Below are positions 1-8,443 of a DNA stretch of 64,000 nucleotides, piece by piece. This DNA is from Methylobacillus gramineus (GTDB lineage: Bacteria; Pseudomonadota; Gammaproteobacteria; Burkholderiales; Methylophilaceae), in assembly GCF_020532675.1 (NCBI RefSeq), contig NZ_JAJAVE010000002.1:124001-188000 (forward strand), written 5' to 3'. Position 1 is the stretch's first letter; each line of letters begins with the position of its first letter. A program made the position numbers and the translations under genes. Below the pieces are notes generated by a model. That model ran no database searches. It worked only from the letters and a program-made list of their open reading frames with translations, and was not told the origin of the DNA.

Positions 1-464
1 TTACCGACCGTGATACTGCACAAACCCTGCATGATGGCTTGGCCAGTATTGGAGCGGCACTCATGGTACAGGCCATGGACCAGCTGCAGGCCAGTGGTCG
101 CTTGCAAGCCGAGCCTCAGGATGAGGCTTTGGTTACCTATGCAGAGAAGCTGAATAAGGCAGAAGCGGCGATAGACTGGAACCAGAGTGCGGAAGCGCTT
201 TCGCGGCAGGTGCGTGCATTCAACCCCTTCCCGGTCGCGCAGAGTCTGCTGCATGGCGAGGTCTGTCGGATCTGGATGGCGCAGGCTTTGCCTGGCAGTG
301 CTACGCCGGGAGAGATAGTGGCACTGGGTGATGCCATTGCCGTGGGCTGTGCGAGTGGCTTGCTCAGGATTGAGGAATTGCAGATGCCAGGGGGTAAGCG
401 ACTAAAGGCCAGGGATTTCCTCGCAGGGCGTGTCTTGAGTATCGGCGAACGTTTTGGTCTTTAA
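1..464 (+). CDS. fmt: Methionyl-tRNA formyltransferase, C-terminal part (gene begins before the window)
   Basis: The reading frame is open from base 3 to the TAA at 462-464. It encodes the tail of a formyltransferase: the stretch TAQTLHDGLASIGAALMV and the following EALVTYAEKLNKAEAAIDW are typical of Fmt just before and inside its C-terminal oligonucleotide-binding domain. Fmt formylates Met-tRNAi for translation initiation. The catalytic N-terminal domain lies outside the window. Any internal start here would be artificial, so the feature is reported as 5'-truncated by the window edge. It is followed after 90 bp by htpX on the same strand; a short AGCGC/GCGCT hairpin sits just past the stop but lacks a clear T-run. 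Confidence 0.93.
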   Translation, partial: TDRDTAQTLHDGLASIGAALMVQAMDQLQASGRLQAEPQDEALVTYAEKLNKAEAAIDWNQSAEALSRQVRAFNPFPVAQSLLHGEVCRIWMAQALPGSATPGEIVALGDAIAVGCASGLLRIEELQMPGGKRLKARDFLAGRVLSIGERFGL

Positions 465-554
465 GCGCTTGGCGCTCAAGCTGGACTTGAATTTTTCTAT
501 TTAGGCACGATCTAAGTAGGGAAATACTTAACTGCATTATTTAGTGAGGGTCAC

Positions 555-1394
555 ATGGTAGGTAACTGGTTGAAAACATCCATCTTGATGGCAGGGATCG
601 TCGTCCTGTTCGGCTCGGTGGGGGCCGCGCTGGGTGGCGCTGGTGGCATGATGATCGCGCTGCTTCTGGCCGCGGCCATGAATGTTTACGCCTACTGGTT
701 CTCCGACAAGGCTGTGCTGAAGATGTACAACGCACGCGAAGTTGATGCCAGCAGCGCCCCAGAGTTTTATCAAATGGTGAAGGAGCTGGCCCAGAATGCC
801 CAGCTCCCCATGCCCAAGGTCTACATTATTGATGAGGCCCAGCCTAATGCCTTTGCAACAGGTCGTGACCCCGAACATGCTGCGGTAGCTGCAACCACAG
901 GCATTATGCGCATCCTGACCCAGCGCGAGTTGCGCGGGGTGATGGCGCATGAGCTGGCACACGTTAAGCACCGTGATACGCTGATTTCTACGATTTCTGC
1001 CACGATTGCTGGTGCCATCTCATCGATTGCCCAGTTTGGCATGCTGTTTTCTCAAGGCAGGGATCGTGCTGTGCATCCGGCAGTGGCTATCCTCATCATG
1101 ATCCTGGCCCCAATTGCGGCCATGCTGATCCAGATGGCGATTTCTCGTGCACGCGAATTTGAGGCTGACCGTGCGGGCGCTGAGATTTCCGGCGACCCGA
1201 CAGCGCTGGCTGCAGCCCTGAAAAAAATCCACAGTTATGCTCACCAGATTCCCCTGGAGACTGCTGAGCAGCATCCAGAGACGGCGCAGATGATGATTAT
1301 CAACCCGTTGTCTACCGATGGGATCAAGGGCTTGTTCAGTACCCACCCCAACACCGAGGAACGTATCTCGCGCCTCATGGCGATGGCGAGCTGA
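555..1394 (+). CDS. htpX: Membrane zinc protease HtpX (M48B)
   Basis: A 279-residue inner-membrane metalloprotease that degrades misfolded membrane proteins. Two hydrophobic segments lie at residues 7-48 in the order expected for HtpX. The zinc motif HELAH is at 132-136 with the catalytic Glu at 133. The third ligand is probably Glu201 in the REFEAD motif, which follows a second pair of membrane segments (about 142-160 and 175-195). The length matches the family (about 280-290). The rsmB start lies only 4 bp beyond the stop, so the two are probably co-transcribed. A second M48 protease (BepA) is encoded at 45.7 kb. Confidence 0.95.
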   Translation: MVGNWLKTSILMAGIVVLFGSVGAALGGAGGMMIALLLAAAMNVYAYWFSDKAVLKMYNAREVDASSAPEFYQMVKELAQNAQLPMPKVYIIDEAQPNAFATGRDPEHAAVAATTGIMRILTQRELRGVMAHELAHVKHRDTLISTISATIAGAISSIAQFGMLFSQGRDRAVHPAVAILIMILAPIAAMLIQMAISRAREFEADRAGAEISGDPTALAAALKKIHSYAHQIPLETAEQHPETAQMMIINPLSTDGIKGLFSTHPNTEERISRLMAMAS

Positions 1395-1398
1395 TCCC

Positions 1399-2676
1399 AT
1401 GCATATATCACAGCAGCTTGCCGCGCAAGCCGTCGGCCAGGTATTGGATGGACGTAATCTTTCAACGGTATTGGAGGATATTTTCCGTCGCCATGCCTCT
1501 ATTACTCCGCAGCAACGCGCTGTCGCACAGGACTTGAGCTACGGCACTGTCAGGTTTTACGGTCGCTTGCAGGCAGTGCTGGATCTTCTGCTACAAAAAC
1601 CGCTGACCGATGAATATATTCATCACTTGCTTTTGGTCGCTTTGTATCAGCTGTCGTTTGATCGTGCGGCTTCTCATACCGTGGTCAACCAGGCAGTGCT
1701 GGCGGCCACCAAGACCAAAAAATCCTGGGCCAAAGGCCTGGTGAATGCGGTATTGCGTAATTTCCTCCGTCAGCAGCCCGAGCTGGAAAGCCACTTGGAA
1801 GGGAATGAAGAGGCCCTTTATTCCTATCCGCAGTGGTGGATCAATAAGCTGAGGCAGCAATATCCGCAAAGCTGGCAGGCCATGCTGGAAGCGGGTAATG
1901 AACATCCGCCCATGACCCTGCGTGTCAATCGCCGCCATGGCGATGCTGACAGCTATTTGCAGGAACTGCATGGCGCTGGCCTGGCTGCGACCCTACTGGG
2001 GGATGATGCAGTGGTGCTTGAGCGGCCAACGCCCGTAGGCCGTATTCCAGGATTTGGTGAAGGACGGTCTTCCGTACAGGATTATGGCGCCCAGTTTGCG
2101 GCATTAGCGCTGGATGCCCAGGATGGCATGCGCGTGCTGGATGCCTGTTGCGCGCCTGGGGGCAAAACTGGACACGTGCTGGAGCTGGCGGATGTGGCCA
2201 TGACGGCGATGGATAATGATGAACAACGGTTGCAGCGCGTACAGGAAAATCTGGACAGGTTGCAGCTCAAGGCAAAGCTGGTTGTCGGCGATGCTGCCAC
2301 GCCTGATACCTGGTGGGATGGCGTGCCTTATGACCGCATTCTGGCCGATGTCCCATGCACGGCTTCCGGGATTGTCCGTCGTCATGTCGATATCAAATGG
2401 TTGAGGCGAGAGCAGGACATTAGTTCTTTTACCCAGCAGCAAGCGGTTATCCTGCAGGGTTTGTGGCGGTTGCTGGCAAAGGGTGGTAAATTGCTTTACG
2501 TGACTTGCTCGGTGTTTCATGAAGAAAACCAGCAGCAAATCGATCAGTTTCTACATGCTCATGCAGATGCCAAGCTGTTACCCTACAGGCATGCACAACT
2601 GGAAACAACCCAAGGACAACTGTATCCCGGTAAGGAACATGACGGCTTCTTTTACGCATTACTGCAGAAGGTTTAG
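1399..2676 (+). CDS. rsmB: 16S rRNA (cytosine-967-C5)-methyltransferase RsmB
   Basis: A 425-residue protein with an N-terminal NusB-like RNA-binding domain (about 1-140, including QRAVAQDLSYGTVRFYG) and a C-terminal Rossmann methyltransferase. The SAM motif is DACCAPGGKTGHVLEL. The Pro-Cys motif IV is DVPCTASG and the catalytic motif VI is TCSVFHEEN. RsmB methylates C967 of 16S rRNA. The frame is open further upstream, to 1318, but that stretch overlaps htpX. The ATG at 1399 gives the family length and begins MHISQQLAAQAV, so it was chosen. The 3' end overlaps the DUF4390 gene by 38 bp. A second RsmB/NOP-family gene is at 53.8 kb. Confidence 0.94.
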   Translation: MHISQQLAAQAVGQVLDGRNLSTVLEDIFRRHASITPQQRAVAQDLSYGTVRFYGRLQAVLDLLLQKPLTDEYIHHLLLVALYQLSFDRAASHTVVNQAVLAATKTKKSWAKGLVNAVLRNFLRQQPELESHLEGNEEALYSYPQWWINKLRQQYPQSWQAMLEAGNEHPPMTLRVNRRHGDADSYLQELHGAGLAATLLGDDAVVLERPTPVGRIPGFGEGRSSVQDYGAQFAALALDAQDGMRVLDACCAPGGKTGHVLELADVAMTAMDNDEQRLQRVQENLDRLQLKAKLVVGDAATPDTWWDGVPYDRILADVPCTASGIVRRHVDIKWLRREQDISSFTQQQAVILQGLWRLLAKGGKLLYVTCSVFHEENQQQIDQFLHAHADAKLLPYRHAQLETTQGQLYPGKEHDGFFYALLQKV

Positions 2677-3220
2677 TGTATTTGCACTTATTTTCCTTGC
2701 TTTAACCTCGGGTGCCGTGTCGGCTGCCCAGAGCAGCCTGCAGATCAAGTCCGCTGAATTACTGCCGATTGAAGAAGCCTATTTGCTGGATGCCGATTTT
2801 GAGTTGACGCTCAGTCCGGCAGTTGAGGAGGCGGTCAATAAAGGCATGTCATTGAATTTTCTGGTGGAGTTCCAGGTGGTTTCCCCTCGTAAATACTGGT
2901 TCGATGACGAAATTGTCAGCCTGACCAGTAAAGTCTCCCTGAATTATCACGCCCTCTCGCGCCAGTATCTGGTGAATCGCGATGGACACCAGTTGTCATT
3001 TACCAGTATTCAGGAGGCCAAGGAAGAGCTATCCAGCATCAAGGGATGGCAAGTCCTGGAAAAAGACCTGCTGAAGAAAGGTGAGACTTACCAGGCTGCC
3101 GTGCGTATGCGCCTCGACCAGTCCAAGCTTCCCAAGGCCTTGCAGGTGGATACCCTGAGTTCAGAAGACTGGAACATGGTGTCTGAGCGCTTCCGCTGGA
3201 CACCAGCACTCGGTAACTAA
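2639..3220 (+). CDS. DUF4390 secreted protein
   Basis: A 193-residue protein starting at the ATG at 2639, with TAAGGAAC just upstream. A longer frame from 2519 lies wholly inside rsmB. The N-terminus is a signal peptide: Arg-Arg near residue 11, a hydrophobic core VFALIFLALTSG and a likely cut after AVSA. The mature part is mostly beta-strand in character (FLVEFQVVSPRKYWFDDEI; VSLNYHALSRQYLVNRDGH). This family is regularly found between rsmB and the ntrYX-type sensor pair in betaproteobacteria; its biochemical role is unknown to me. It ends directly against ntrY (next base), which suggests translational coupling and an envelope function possibly linked to the sensor. Confidence 0.85.
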   Translation: MTASFTHYCRRFSVFALIFLALTSGAVSAAQSSLQIKSAELLPIEEAYLLDADFELTLSPAVEEAVNKGMSLNFLVEFQVVSPRKYWFDDEIVSLTSKVSLNYHALSRQYLVNRDGHQLSFTSIQEAKEELSSIKGWQVLEKDLLKKGETYQAAVRMRLDQSKLPKALQVDTLSSEDWNMVSERFRWTPALGN

Positions 3221-5347
3221 ATGAAATACATTGTGTTCATCAGCGCGGCGCTAGGTGCGGTATTGCTGTACCTGCTTTCGCACGCCAGTACGCCAACAGC
3301 CGCATCAGGTAGTTATTACACCGCCTTGCTGGTGCTGAATGTGGCGCTGGCCTTGGCGCTGATTATCCTCATTGGTGTGCAGCTGTGGCGGCTGTATCGC
3401 CAGATGCGCAGTAGCGTCATGGGCAGTCGCCTGACATTGCGTCTGCTGGGTGGGTTTGCCTTGATGGCGGTAATTCCTGGGGTTGTCGTGTATGCGGTGT
3501 CGGTCAACTTCCTCACACGATCGATTGAGTCGTGGTTCAACGTCAAGGTGGAGGCAGCGCTGGAAGGCGGCTTGCGCCTGGGACAAAGTGCCCTGGACAT
3601 CATGCTGTCGGATCTGGAGGAAAAAGGCGAAACCATGGCCTTGTCGCTGGCTTTCCAGCCAGGCAACACTCACCTGACTGTACTAAATGACTTGCGTGAG
3701 AAAAGTGGCGTACGCGACGCTGTTTTGTTGACCTTGCAGGGGCGGATCCTGGCTTTTTCCAGCGGAGATCCTTCCAGCTTTCTGCCTGAACTGCCCAGTG
3801 TGCCGCAACTGAGACAGGGGCGGCAGCATGTATATGGCGTGATTGAGCCTATACTGGGTAAAGGGCTGTATCTACGGGTGCTGGCACCAGTGACCATGAC
3901 TGACATGGCAGGTGAAACGCGCATATTGCAATTGCTGCAACCGGTACCCAAGAGTCTCTCCGTCACGGCGGAAGCGGTACAGGACGTGTATGAAGATTAT
4001 CAGGAGCTTTCATTCAGCCGGGAGTCGCTGAAAGAGGTATTTGCACTCACACTCACGCTGGTGTTGATGCTGGCCATGCTGTCTTCGATTGCGATTGCTT
4101 TTGTCTTGAGCCGCCGGCTTTCTGCGCCACTGGGCATACTCGCAGAAGGTACTCGCGCCATTGAACGTGGTGATTACAGTATTACCCTGCCTGCCCATGG
4201 CAAGGATGAACTGGGTATTCTGGTGCAATCATTTAACAGCATGACGCGCCAACTGAATGATGCCACCCAAGCGGCTGACCGTAACCGGGCCAGGCTGGAA
4301 GCGGCACGAGGTTATCTGGAGACTATCCTGGCACACTTGTCTTCCGGGGTACTGGTGCTGGGTGAGCATGGTCAATTGCGTACATTCAATTACGCCGCCT
4401 CACATATTCTGGGCGTGCGTCTTGATGAGCACACCGTGAACCAGCCTCTGGATATGCTGACGCATCAGCAAGAAACCCTGGCTGGTTTTGTTAACCGTAT
4501 TCAGGTGTATTTCAAGGCAGATGCCTCGGCCGAGTGGCAAGAGCAGATGGAAGTGAATACCACCCAGGGCAAACAGGTATTACTGGTACGGGGTACGCGC
4601 CTGCCAGATGGGCCTGATAGCGGTTTTGTCGTGGTGTTTGATGATATTACCCAAATGGCACAGGCGCAGCGGGATGCTGCCTGGGCTGAAGTGGCGCGGC
4701 GTCTGGCGCATGAAATCAAGAATCCGCTGACGCCTATCCAACTCTCGGCAGAACGCCTGGAGCATAAACTGGCTTCCAAGCTGGATAGGAGCGATGCTGA
4801 AATGTTGAGCCGTGCGACAGCGACTATCGTAAACCAGGTGAATGCGATGAAAACCATGGTGAATGAATTCAGCGAATATGCGCGTTCACCGGCCCTCAAT
4901 CTGGGCATTGTGGACCTGAATCAGTTGATTCAGGACGTGCTGGCACTATATGAGGCTGGCAATGTGGCGATCAATCTCGATATCGCACCAGACCTGCCCA
5001 AGGTGCAAGGCGATGCCACCATGTTGCGGCAGGTCTTGCATAACCTGTTACAGAATGCCCAGGATGCATTGATAGAGACAGCACAACCGACGATCACCAT
5101 TGCCTGCACGGTGATGGATGAACGCGTCAAGTTATGTGTGAAGGACAATGGAGATGGATTCCCCATGGAAATTCTCTCCCACGCGTTTGAGCCGTATATG
5201 ACCACCAAGCGGCACGGTACCGGGCTGGGGTTGGCGATCGTCAAGAAAATCATTGAAGAACACAAAGGCAATATCAAGGTGGAAAACCTGGAACTCGGTG
5301 GGGCAATTGTCACCGTGACCATACCAATAGCGGAGCGCAAGCAATGA
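3221..5347 (+). CDS. ntrY: Sensor histidine kinase NtrY
   Basis: A 708-residue membrane sensor. There are hydrophobic segments near residues 4-20, 34-55, 74-98 and 270-295. A HAMP-like linker follows (SRRLSAPLGILAEGTRAIERGDY), then a PAS domain (about 365-480), a HisKA box with the phospho-acceptor His497 in AHEIKNPLTPIQ, and an HATPase domain with HNLLQNAQDAL, VKDNGDGFP and GTGLGLAIVKKI. NtrY phosphorylates NtrX in nitrogen or redox-related signalling; the actual signal is unknown. It overlaps ntrX by 4 bp (ATGA), so the pair is translationally coupled. Confidence 0.92.
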   Translation: MKYIVFISAALGAVLLYLLSHASTPTAASGSYYTALLVLNVALALALIILIGVQLWRLYRQMRSSVMGSRLTLRLLGGFALMAVIPGVVVYAVSVNFLTRSIESWFNVKVEAALEGGLRLGQSALDIMLSDLEEKGETMALSLAFQPGNTHLTVLNDLREKSGVRDAVLLTLQGRILAFSSGDPSSFLPELPSVPQLRQGRQHVYGVIEPILGKGLYLRVLAPVTMTDMAGETRILQLLQPVPKSLSVTAEAVQDVYEDYQELSFSRESLKEVFALTLTLVLMLAMLSSIAIAFVLSRRLSAPLGILAEGTRAIERGDYSITLPAHGKDELGILVQSFNSMTRQLNDATQAADRNRARLEAARGYLETILAHLSSGVLVLGEHGQLRTFNYAASHILGVRLDEHTVNQPLDMLTHQQETLAGFVNRIQVYFKADASAEWQEQMEVNTTQGKQVLLVRGTRLPDGPDSGFVVVFDDITQMAQAQRDAAWAEVARRLAHEIKNPLTPIQLSAERLEHKLASKLDRSDAEMLSRATATIVNQVNAMKTMVNEFSEYARSPALNLGIVDLNQLIQDVLALYEAGNVAINLDIAPDLPKVQGDATMLRQVLHNLLQNAQDALIETAQPTITIACTVMDERVKLCVKDNGDGFPMEILSHAFEPYMTTKRHGTGLGLAIVKKIIEEHKGNIKVENLELGGAIVTVTIPIAERKQ

Positions 5348-6627
5348 CGGCAAGGCAAGTGCTAGTTGTGGATGACGAGATCGGCATCCGTGAGTTGTTA
5401 AGGGATATTTTGCAGGATGAAGGATATCAGGTGCGGCTTGCAGAGAACGCAGCGGAAGCGCGTAGCTGGCGCCAGCAAACACGTCCGGATCTGGTGTTGC
5501 TGGATATCTGGATGCCTGATTGTGACGGCATCAGCCTGCTCAAGGAATGGGGTAATGCCGGTCTGCTGACGATGCCAGTGGTGATGATGTCTGGGCACGG
5601 CACCATTGATACCGCGGTGGAAGCCACGCGTATCGGGGCATTTGATTTCCTCGAGAAACCAATTGCCTTGCAGAAGTTACTGAAGACAGTCAACGCTGCC
5701 CTCAAGCATGGCGAACAGTTGCCACGTTCCGACATGAATCTCGTGAATCTCGGCAAGAGTGCGGTCATTACTGAATTGCGTCAGCGCCTGGAGCAGGTCG
5801 CCGCTTTAAAAAGTGCCTTGTTGATCATTGGTGCCAAAGGGAGCGGTATCGAGCTTTGTGCGCGCTTTTTGCACCAGCCCAACACGCCCTGGTCGGTTAT
5901 CACTGAAAACGAGCGTTTGGCAACGGCCCCCCTGGATTTACTCGAGCTTGCTTCAGAAGGGATGATCTTTATTCCGGAGGTGGCTGATCTCACCAAAACC
6001 GAGCAAAAAGGGTTGTTGCTCCTGATTGCCAAAGCCGATAAATATGGCGTGAGAGTGGTCTGTGGCACGGCTCGCGGGCTACCACAACTGGTGACAGAAG
6101 GCGGGTTTGATAATAGTCTCTTGCAGTTGTTATCGGTGACAACGGTGAGTGTGCCCGCCCTGGAAGATCATCGTGAAGATATTCCTGATCTGGCACGCTC
6201 CATGGTGACATTGATGGTGGAAACGGGTGAAACGGCGTATCGCGAGTTTGATATTGCCGCGTTGAACGGGCTGCGGAATGCGGATTGGCCTGGCAACCTG
6301 GCCCAGCTGGATAGCGTGATACGGAATCTGGTGCAGACTTCCCTGGGTGAGAAAATCACGCTGGCGGATGTCAATCGCGTGCTGGGCCAATTTGCCCAGT
6401 TTCATCAATCCAGCGCCACAGCAAGTGAATCCGCAAGCCAAGTGGTGTCCTTGTCCTTTAATCTGGACCTGCCATTGCGTGAAGCGCGCGACGAATTTGA
6501 GCGCTTGTATTTTGAGCATCATATCGCGAAGGCAGGCAGCAATATGAGCAAGGTGGCGGAAAATGTACAGCTGGAACGTACCCATCTTTATCGCAAACTC
6601 AAGCAGTTAGGCGTCAAGACCAAGTAG
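5344..6627 (+). CDS. ntrX: Response regulator NtrX with a degenerate AAA+ domain
   Basis: A 427-residue regulator. The receiver domain is intact: acidic pair DD at 10-11, phospho-acceptor Asp54 in VLLDIWMPD and Lys105 in FLEKP. The C-terminus carries a Fis-type helix-turn-helix (SKVAENVQLERTHLYRKLKQ). The centre (about 140-320) has the length and late motifs of the sigma-54 activator AAA+ fold (ADWPGNLAQLDSVIRNL). However, the Walker A position reads GAKGSGIE instead of GESGTGKE, no GAFTGA loop is visible, and the Walker B region is MIFIPEVADL. It therefore probably neither hydrolyses ATP nor activates sigma-54 in the usual way, and would act as a phosphorylation-controlled DNA-binding protein. 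Confidence 0.88.
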   Translation: MTARQVLVVDDEIGIRELLRDILQDEGYQVRLAENAAEARSWRQQTRPDLVLLDIWMPDCDGISLLKEWGNAGLLTMPVVMMSGHGTIDTAVEATRIGAFDFLEKPIALQKLLKTVNAALKHGEQLPRSDMNLVNLGKSAVITELRQRLEQVAALKSALLIIGAKGSGIELCARFLHQPNTPWSVITENERLATAPLDLLELASEGMIFIPEVADLTKTEQKGLLLLIAKADKYGVRVVCGTARGLPQLVTEGGFDNSLLQLLSVTTVSVPALEDHREDIPDLARSMVTLMVETGETAYREFDIAALNGLRNADWPGNLAQLDSVIRNLVQTSLGEKITLADVNRVLGQFAQFHQSSATASESASQVVSLSFNLDLPLREARDEFERLYFEHHIAKAGSNMSKVAENVQLERTHLYRKLKQLGVKTK

Positions 6628-6632
6628 CCTGG

Positions 6633-6662
6633 ATCTGCCTATTGTCGATCATACAGGCAGAT
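6633..6662. terminator. Stem-loop between convergent ntrX and DUF1275 genes
   Basis: ATCTGCCT at 6633-6640 is repeated inverted as AGGCAGAT at 6655-6662 with a 14-base loop, placed at the convergent junction just past the ntrX stop and overlapping the last codons of the opposite gene. There is no T-run on either side, so it may be a weak or Rho-assisted terminator. Confidence 0.35.
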
Positions 6663-7319
6663 GGCAAAGGCCACGCACAACATGGCAACCGGCACGACCA
6701 ACGCCAGGTTGTGCAGGCTAAGGGTGGCAAAGCCGCCGATGATGGCACCCAGCAGAAAACACACGCACACCAGCCCGAATAGTTTGGCCTCTTGCAACGC
6801 CAAACTGCTGCTGTGAGTCATTCCCTTGAACAAACCTTCTATGCTGCGGCGCAAGTTTCCGGTTGTCATGACGGAGTTGTAAGGAGTCGTGCCTATATGT
6901 GTAAAGCTGGAGTTCTGCATGGCAGCCACCAATGCGATGCACGGCACTAGCCACGCATCCGGGAAACTGACTGGCAGCATGCTGCCGATGCTGAGGATGA
7001 TGATTTCAAGGCCAAGGCAGACCAGCGCCGGATTAGGTAGAAATCGACGCACACTGGGAAGTCTCAGGCAATTGGCAAAAAAGACGCCGGTCACAAACGC
7101 CAGTAATGGCGGCAGATGGCGTAAGGCCTGTGCCCAGTCCTGTTCTGCCATTGCCACGCCCATCAGGACAATATTGCCTGTCATGGCATTGGCAAATACA
7201 TGCCCATGCCCGACATAGCTGAAAGCATCAAGAAAGCCACCGGAAAGGGTCAAAAGGGCGGCAACACTCAGCGAATTATCTGCTTGCTGGATGGGAGGAA
7301 TAATCGGCTCAGGCGTCAT
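6639..7319 (-). CDS. DUF1275 (YoaK-type) membrane protein
   Basis: A 226-residue integral membrane protein with about six hydrophobic segments. The motif LSGGFLDAFSYVGHGHVFANAMTG followed by GN is the hallmark N-terminal part of the DUF1275/YoaK family, and the middle SSFTHIGTTPYNSVMTTGNLR is also typical. The family is uncharacterised; transport has been suggested but not shown as far as I know. The start is uncertain: I chose the ATG at 7319 (MTPEP). The frame continues to a TTG at 7355, which adds 12 residues, and neither start has a strong ribosome-binding site. It is convergent with ntrX and lies downstream of aqpZ on the same strand. Confidence 0.85.
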   Translation of the reverse strand: MTPEPIIPPIQQADNSLSVAALLTLSGGFLDAFSYVGHGHVFANAMTGNIVLMGVAMAEQDWAQALRHLPPLLAFVTGVFFANCLRLPSVRRFLPNPALVCLGLEIIILSIGSMLPVSFPDAWLVPCIALVAAMQNSSFTHIGTTPYNSVMTTGNLRRSIEGLFKGMTHSSSLALQEAKLFGLVCVCFLLGAIIGGFATLSLHNLALVVPVAMLCVAFAICLYDRQ

Positions 7320-7391
7320 CCTGTAAGGAGAACACAAAAGCCAGTATGGCTGCAATGGCTGCGTTTAAACCCAGCCATTGCCAGATGTGAT

Positions 7392-8084
7392 CTAGGATTG
7401 TGATTTTTCTGCCAACGCGCGATACATCAACGCTCCCAGTATGCCGCCTAGGATAGGCGCAAGCCAGAACAGCCATAACTGATCGGTGGCCCAGCCACCT
7501 GCGTACACCGCAACCCCAGTGCTGCGCGCTGGATTAACCGAAGTATTGGTGACCGGAATGCTGATGAGGTGAATCAGGGTCAAGGCCAGGCCAATGGCGA
7601 TAGGGGCACATCCTGAGGGTGCCTGCTTGTCGGTAGCGCCCATGATGATAAACAGGAAGAATGCCGTCATGACAATTTCAGTGACCAGTGCGGCGGTGAG
7701 AGAGTAAGCGCCAGGAGAGTGCTCACCAAATCCATTGGAGGCAAACCCTGCACTGACATCAAAACCTGCTTGCCCGCTGGCAATCACAAACAGCACACCG
7801 CCTGCAGCAATGGCACCTGTTACCTGGGCCACGATATATGGCACCAGTTGTGCTGCGCCAAAACGACCACCTGCCCAGAGGCCAATTGAAACAGCCGGGT
7901 TGAGATGGCAGCCGGAAATGTGACCAATGGCAAATGCCATGGTTAATACCGTAAGCCCAAATGCCAGCGCAACACCGTGAAACCCAATGCCAACCTCAGG
8001 AAAGGAAGCGGCCAGCACTGCACTGCCGCAGCCACCAAGTACCAGCCAGAATGTGCCGATAAACTCTGCACCATATTGTTTCAT
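7392..8084 (-). CDS. aqpZ: Aquaporin Z
   Basis: A 230-residue water channel, the usual length for AqpZ. Both pore signatures are present, HLNPAVSIG in the first half and SVNPARSTG in the second, within six hydrophobic segments starting [20 protein letters not shown]. The start at 8084 (MKQYGAEF) has AAGGAGA about 8 bases upstream. The longer frame reaching 8198 adds a hydrophilic leader with no family match. It allows rapid osmotic water flow across the inner membrane. It has its own 359-bp upstream region, so it probably has its own promoter. Confidence 0.95.
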   Translation of the reverse strand: MKQYGAEFIGTFWLVLGGCGSAVLAASFPEVGIGFHGVALAFGLTVLTMAFAIGHISGCHLNPAVSIGLWAGGRFGAAQLVPYIVAQVTGAIAAGGVLFVIASGQAGFDVSAGFASNGFGEHSPGAYSLTAALVTEIVMTAFFLFIIMGATDKQAPSGCAPIAIGLALTLIHLISIPVTNTSVNPARSTGVAVYAGGWATDQLWLFWLAPILGGILGALMYRALAEKSQS

Positions 8085-8443
8085 TGCCAATCTCCTTGAA
8101 TGAATGTGTTTCGATATACAAGGTGGTGGGAATGACGACCTTGCAGGCGCAAGTATAAAAGGACAATCAGTGTTGTTGATCGATGTAATTGTCAACAATT
8201 GTCAGTGTTTTGAGTGGTATTTGGTGCGAAATGGAGGAAGTTGTCCATTTCTGGATGTTGGCGGGATGCTGACATTTGGGCTGTAGGCTGTGCGTCGATT
8301 GATTATCTGGCGAGCTTGCGATCCATTGCATATGGGCGAATCCCGCCTGCCATGAGCGCGAATACTGCGAATGAGATAGGTGTTGAGGTGACTCTTGTTT
8401 AAGGCGGGAAGACGTTAGAACCCGATTAGGCGCCTGATGAAAG
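8085..8443. other. Intergenic region upstream of aqpZ
   Basis: About 360 bp without a convincing gene. The small frames here (for example 8104-8286 on + and 8167-8469 on -) lack ribosome-binding sites or family-like composition. The only structure seen is a short palindrome, ATTGTCAACAAT at 8188-8199, immediately followed by a second ATTGTCA (AATTGTCA occurs twice, 10 bases apart). This could be an operator for aqpZ, but there is no other support. Confidence 0.4.
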
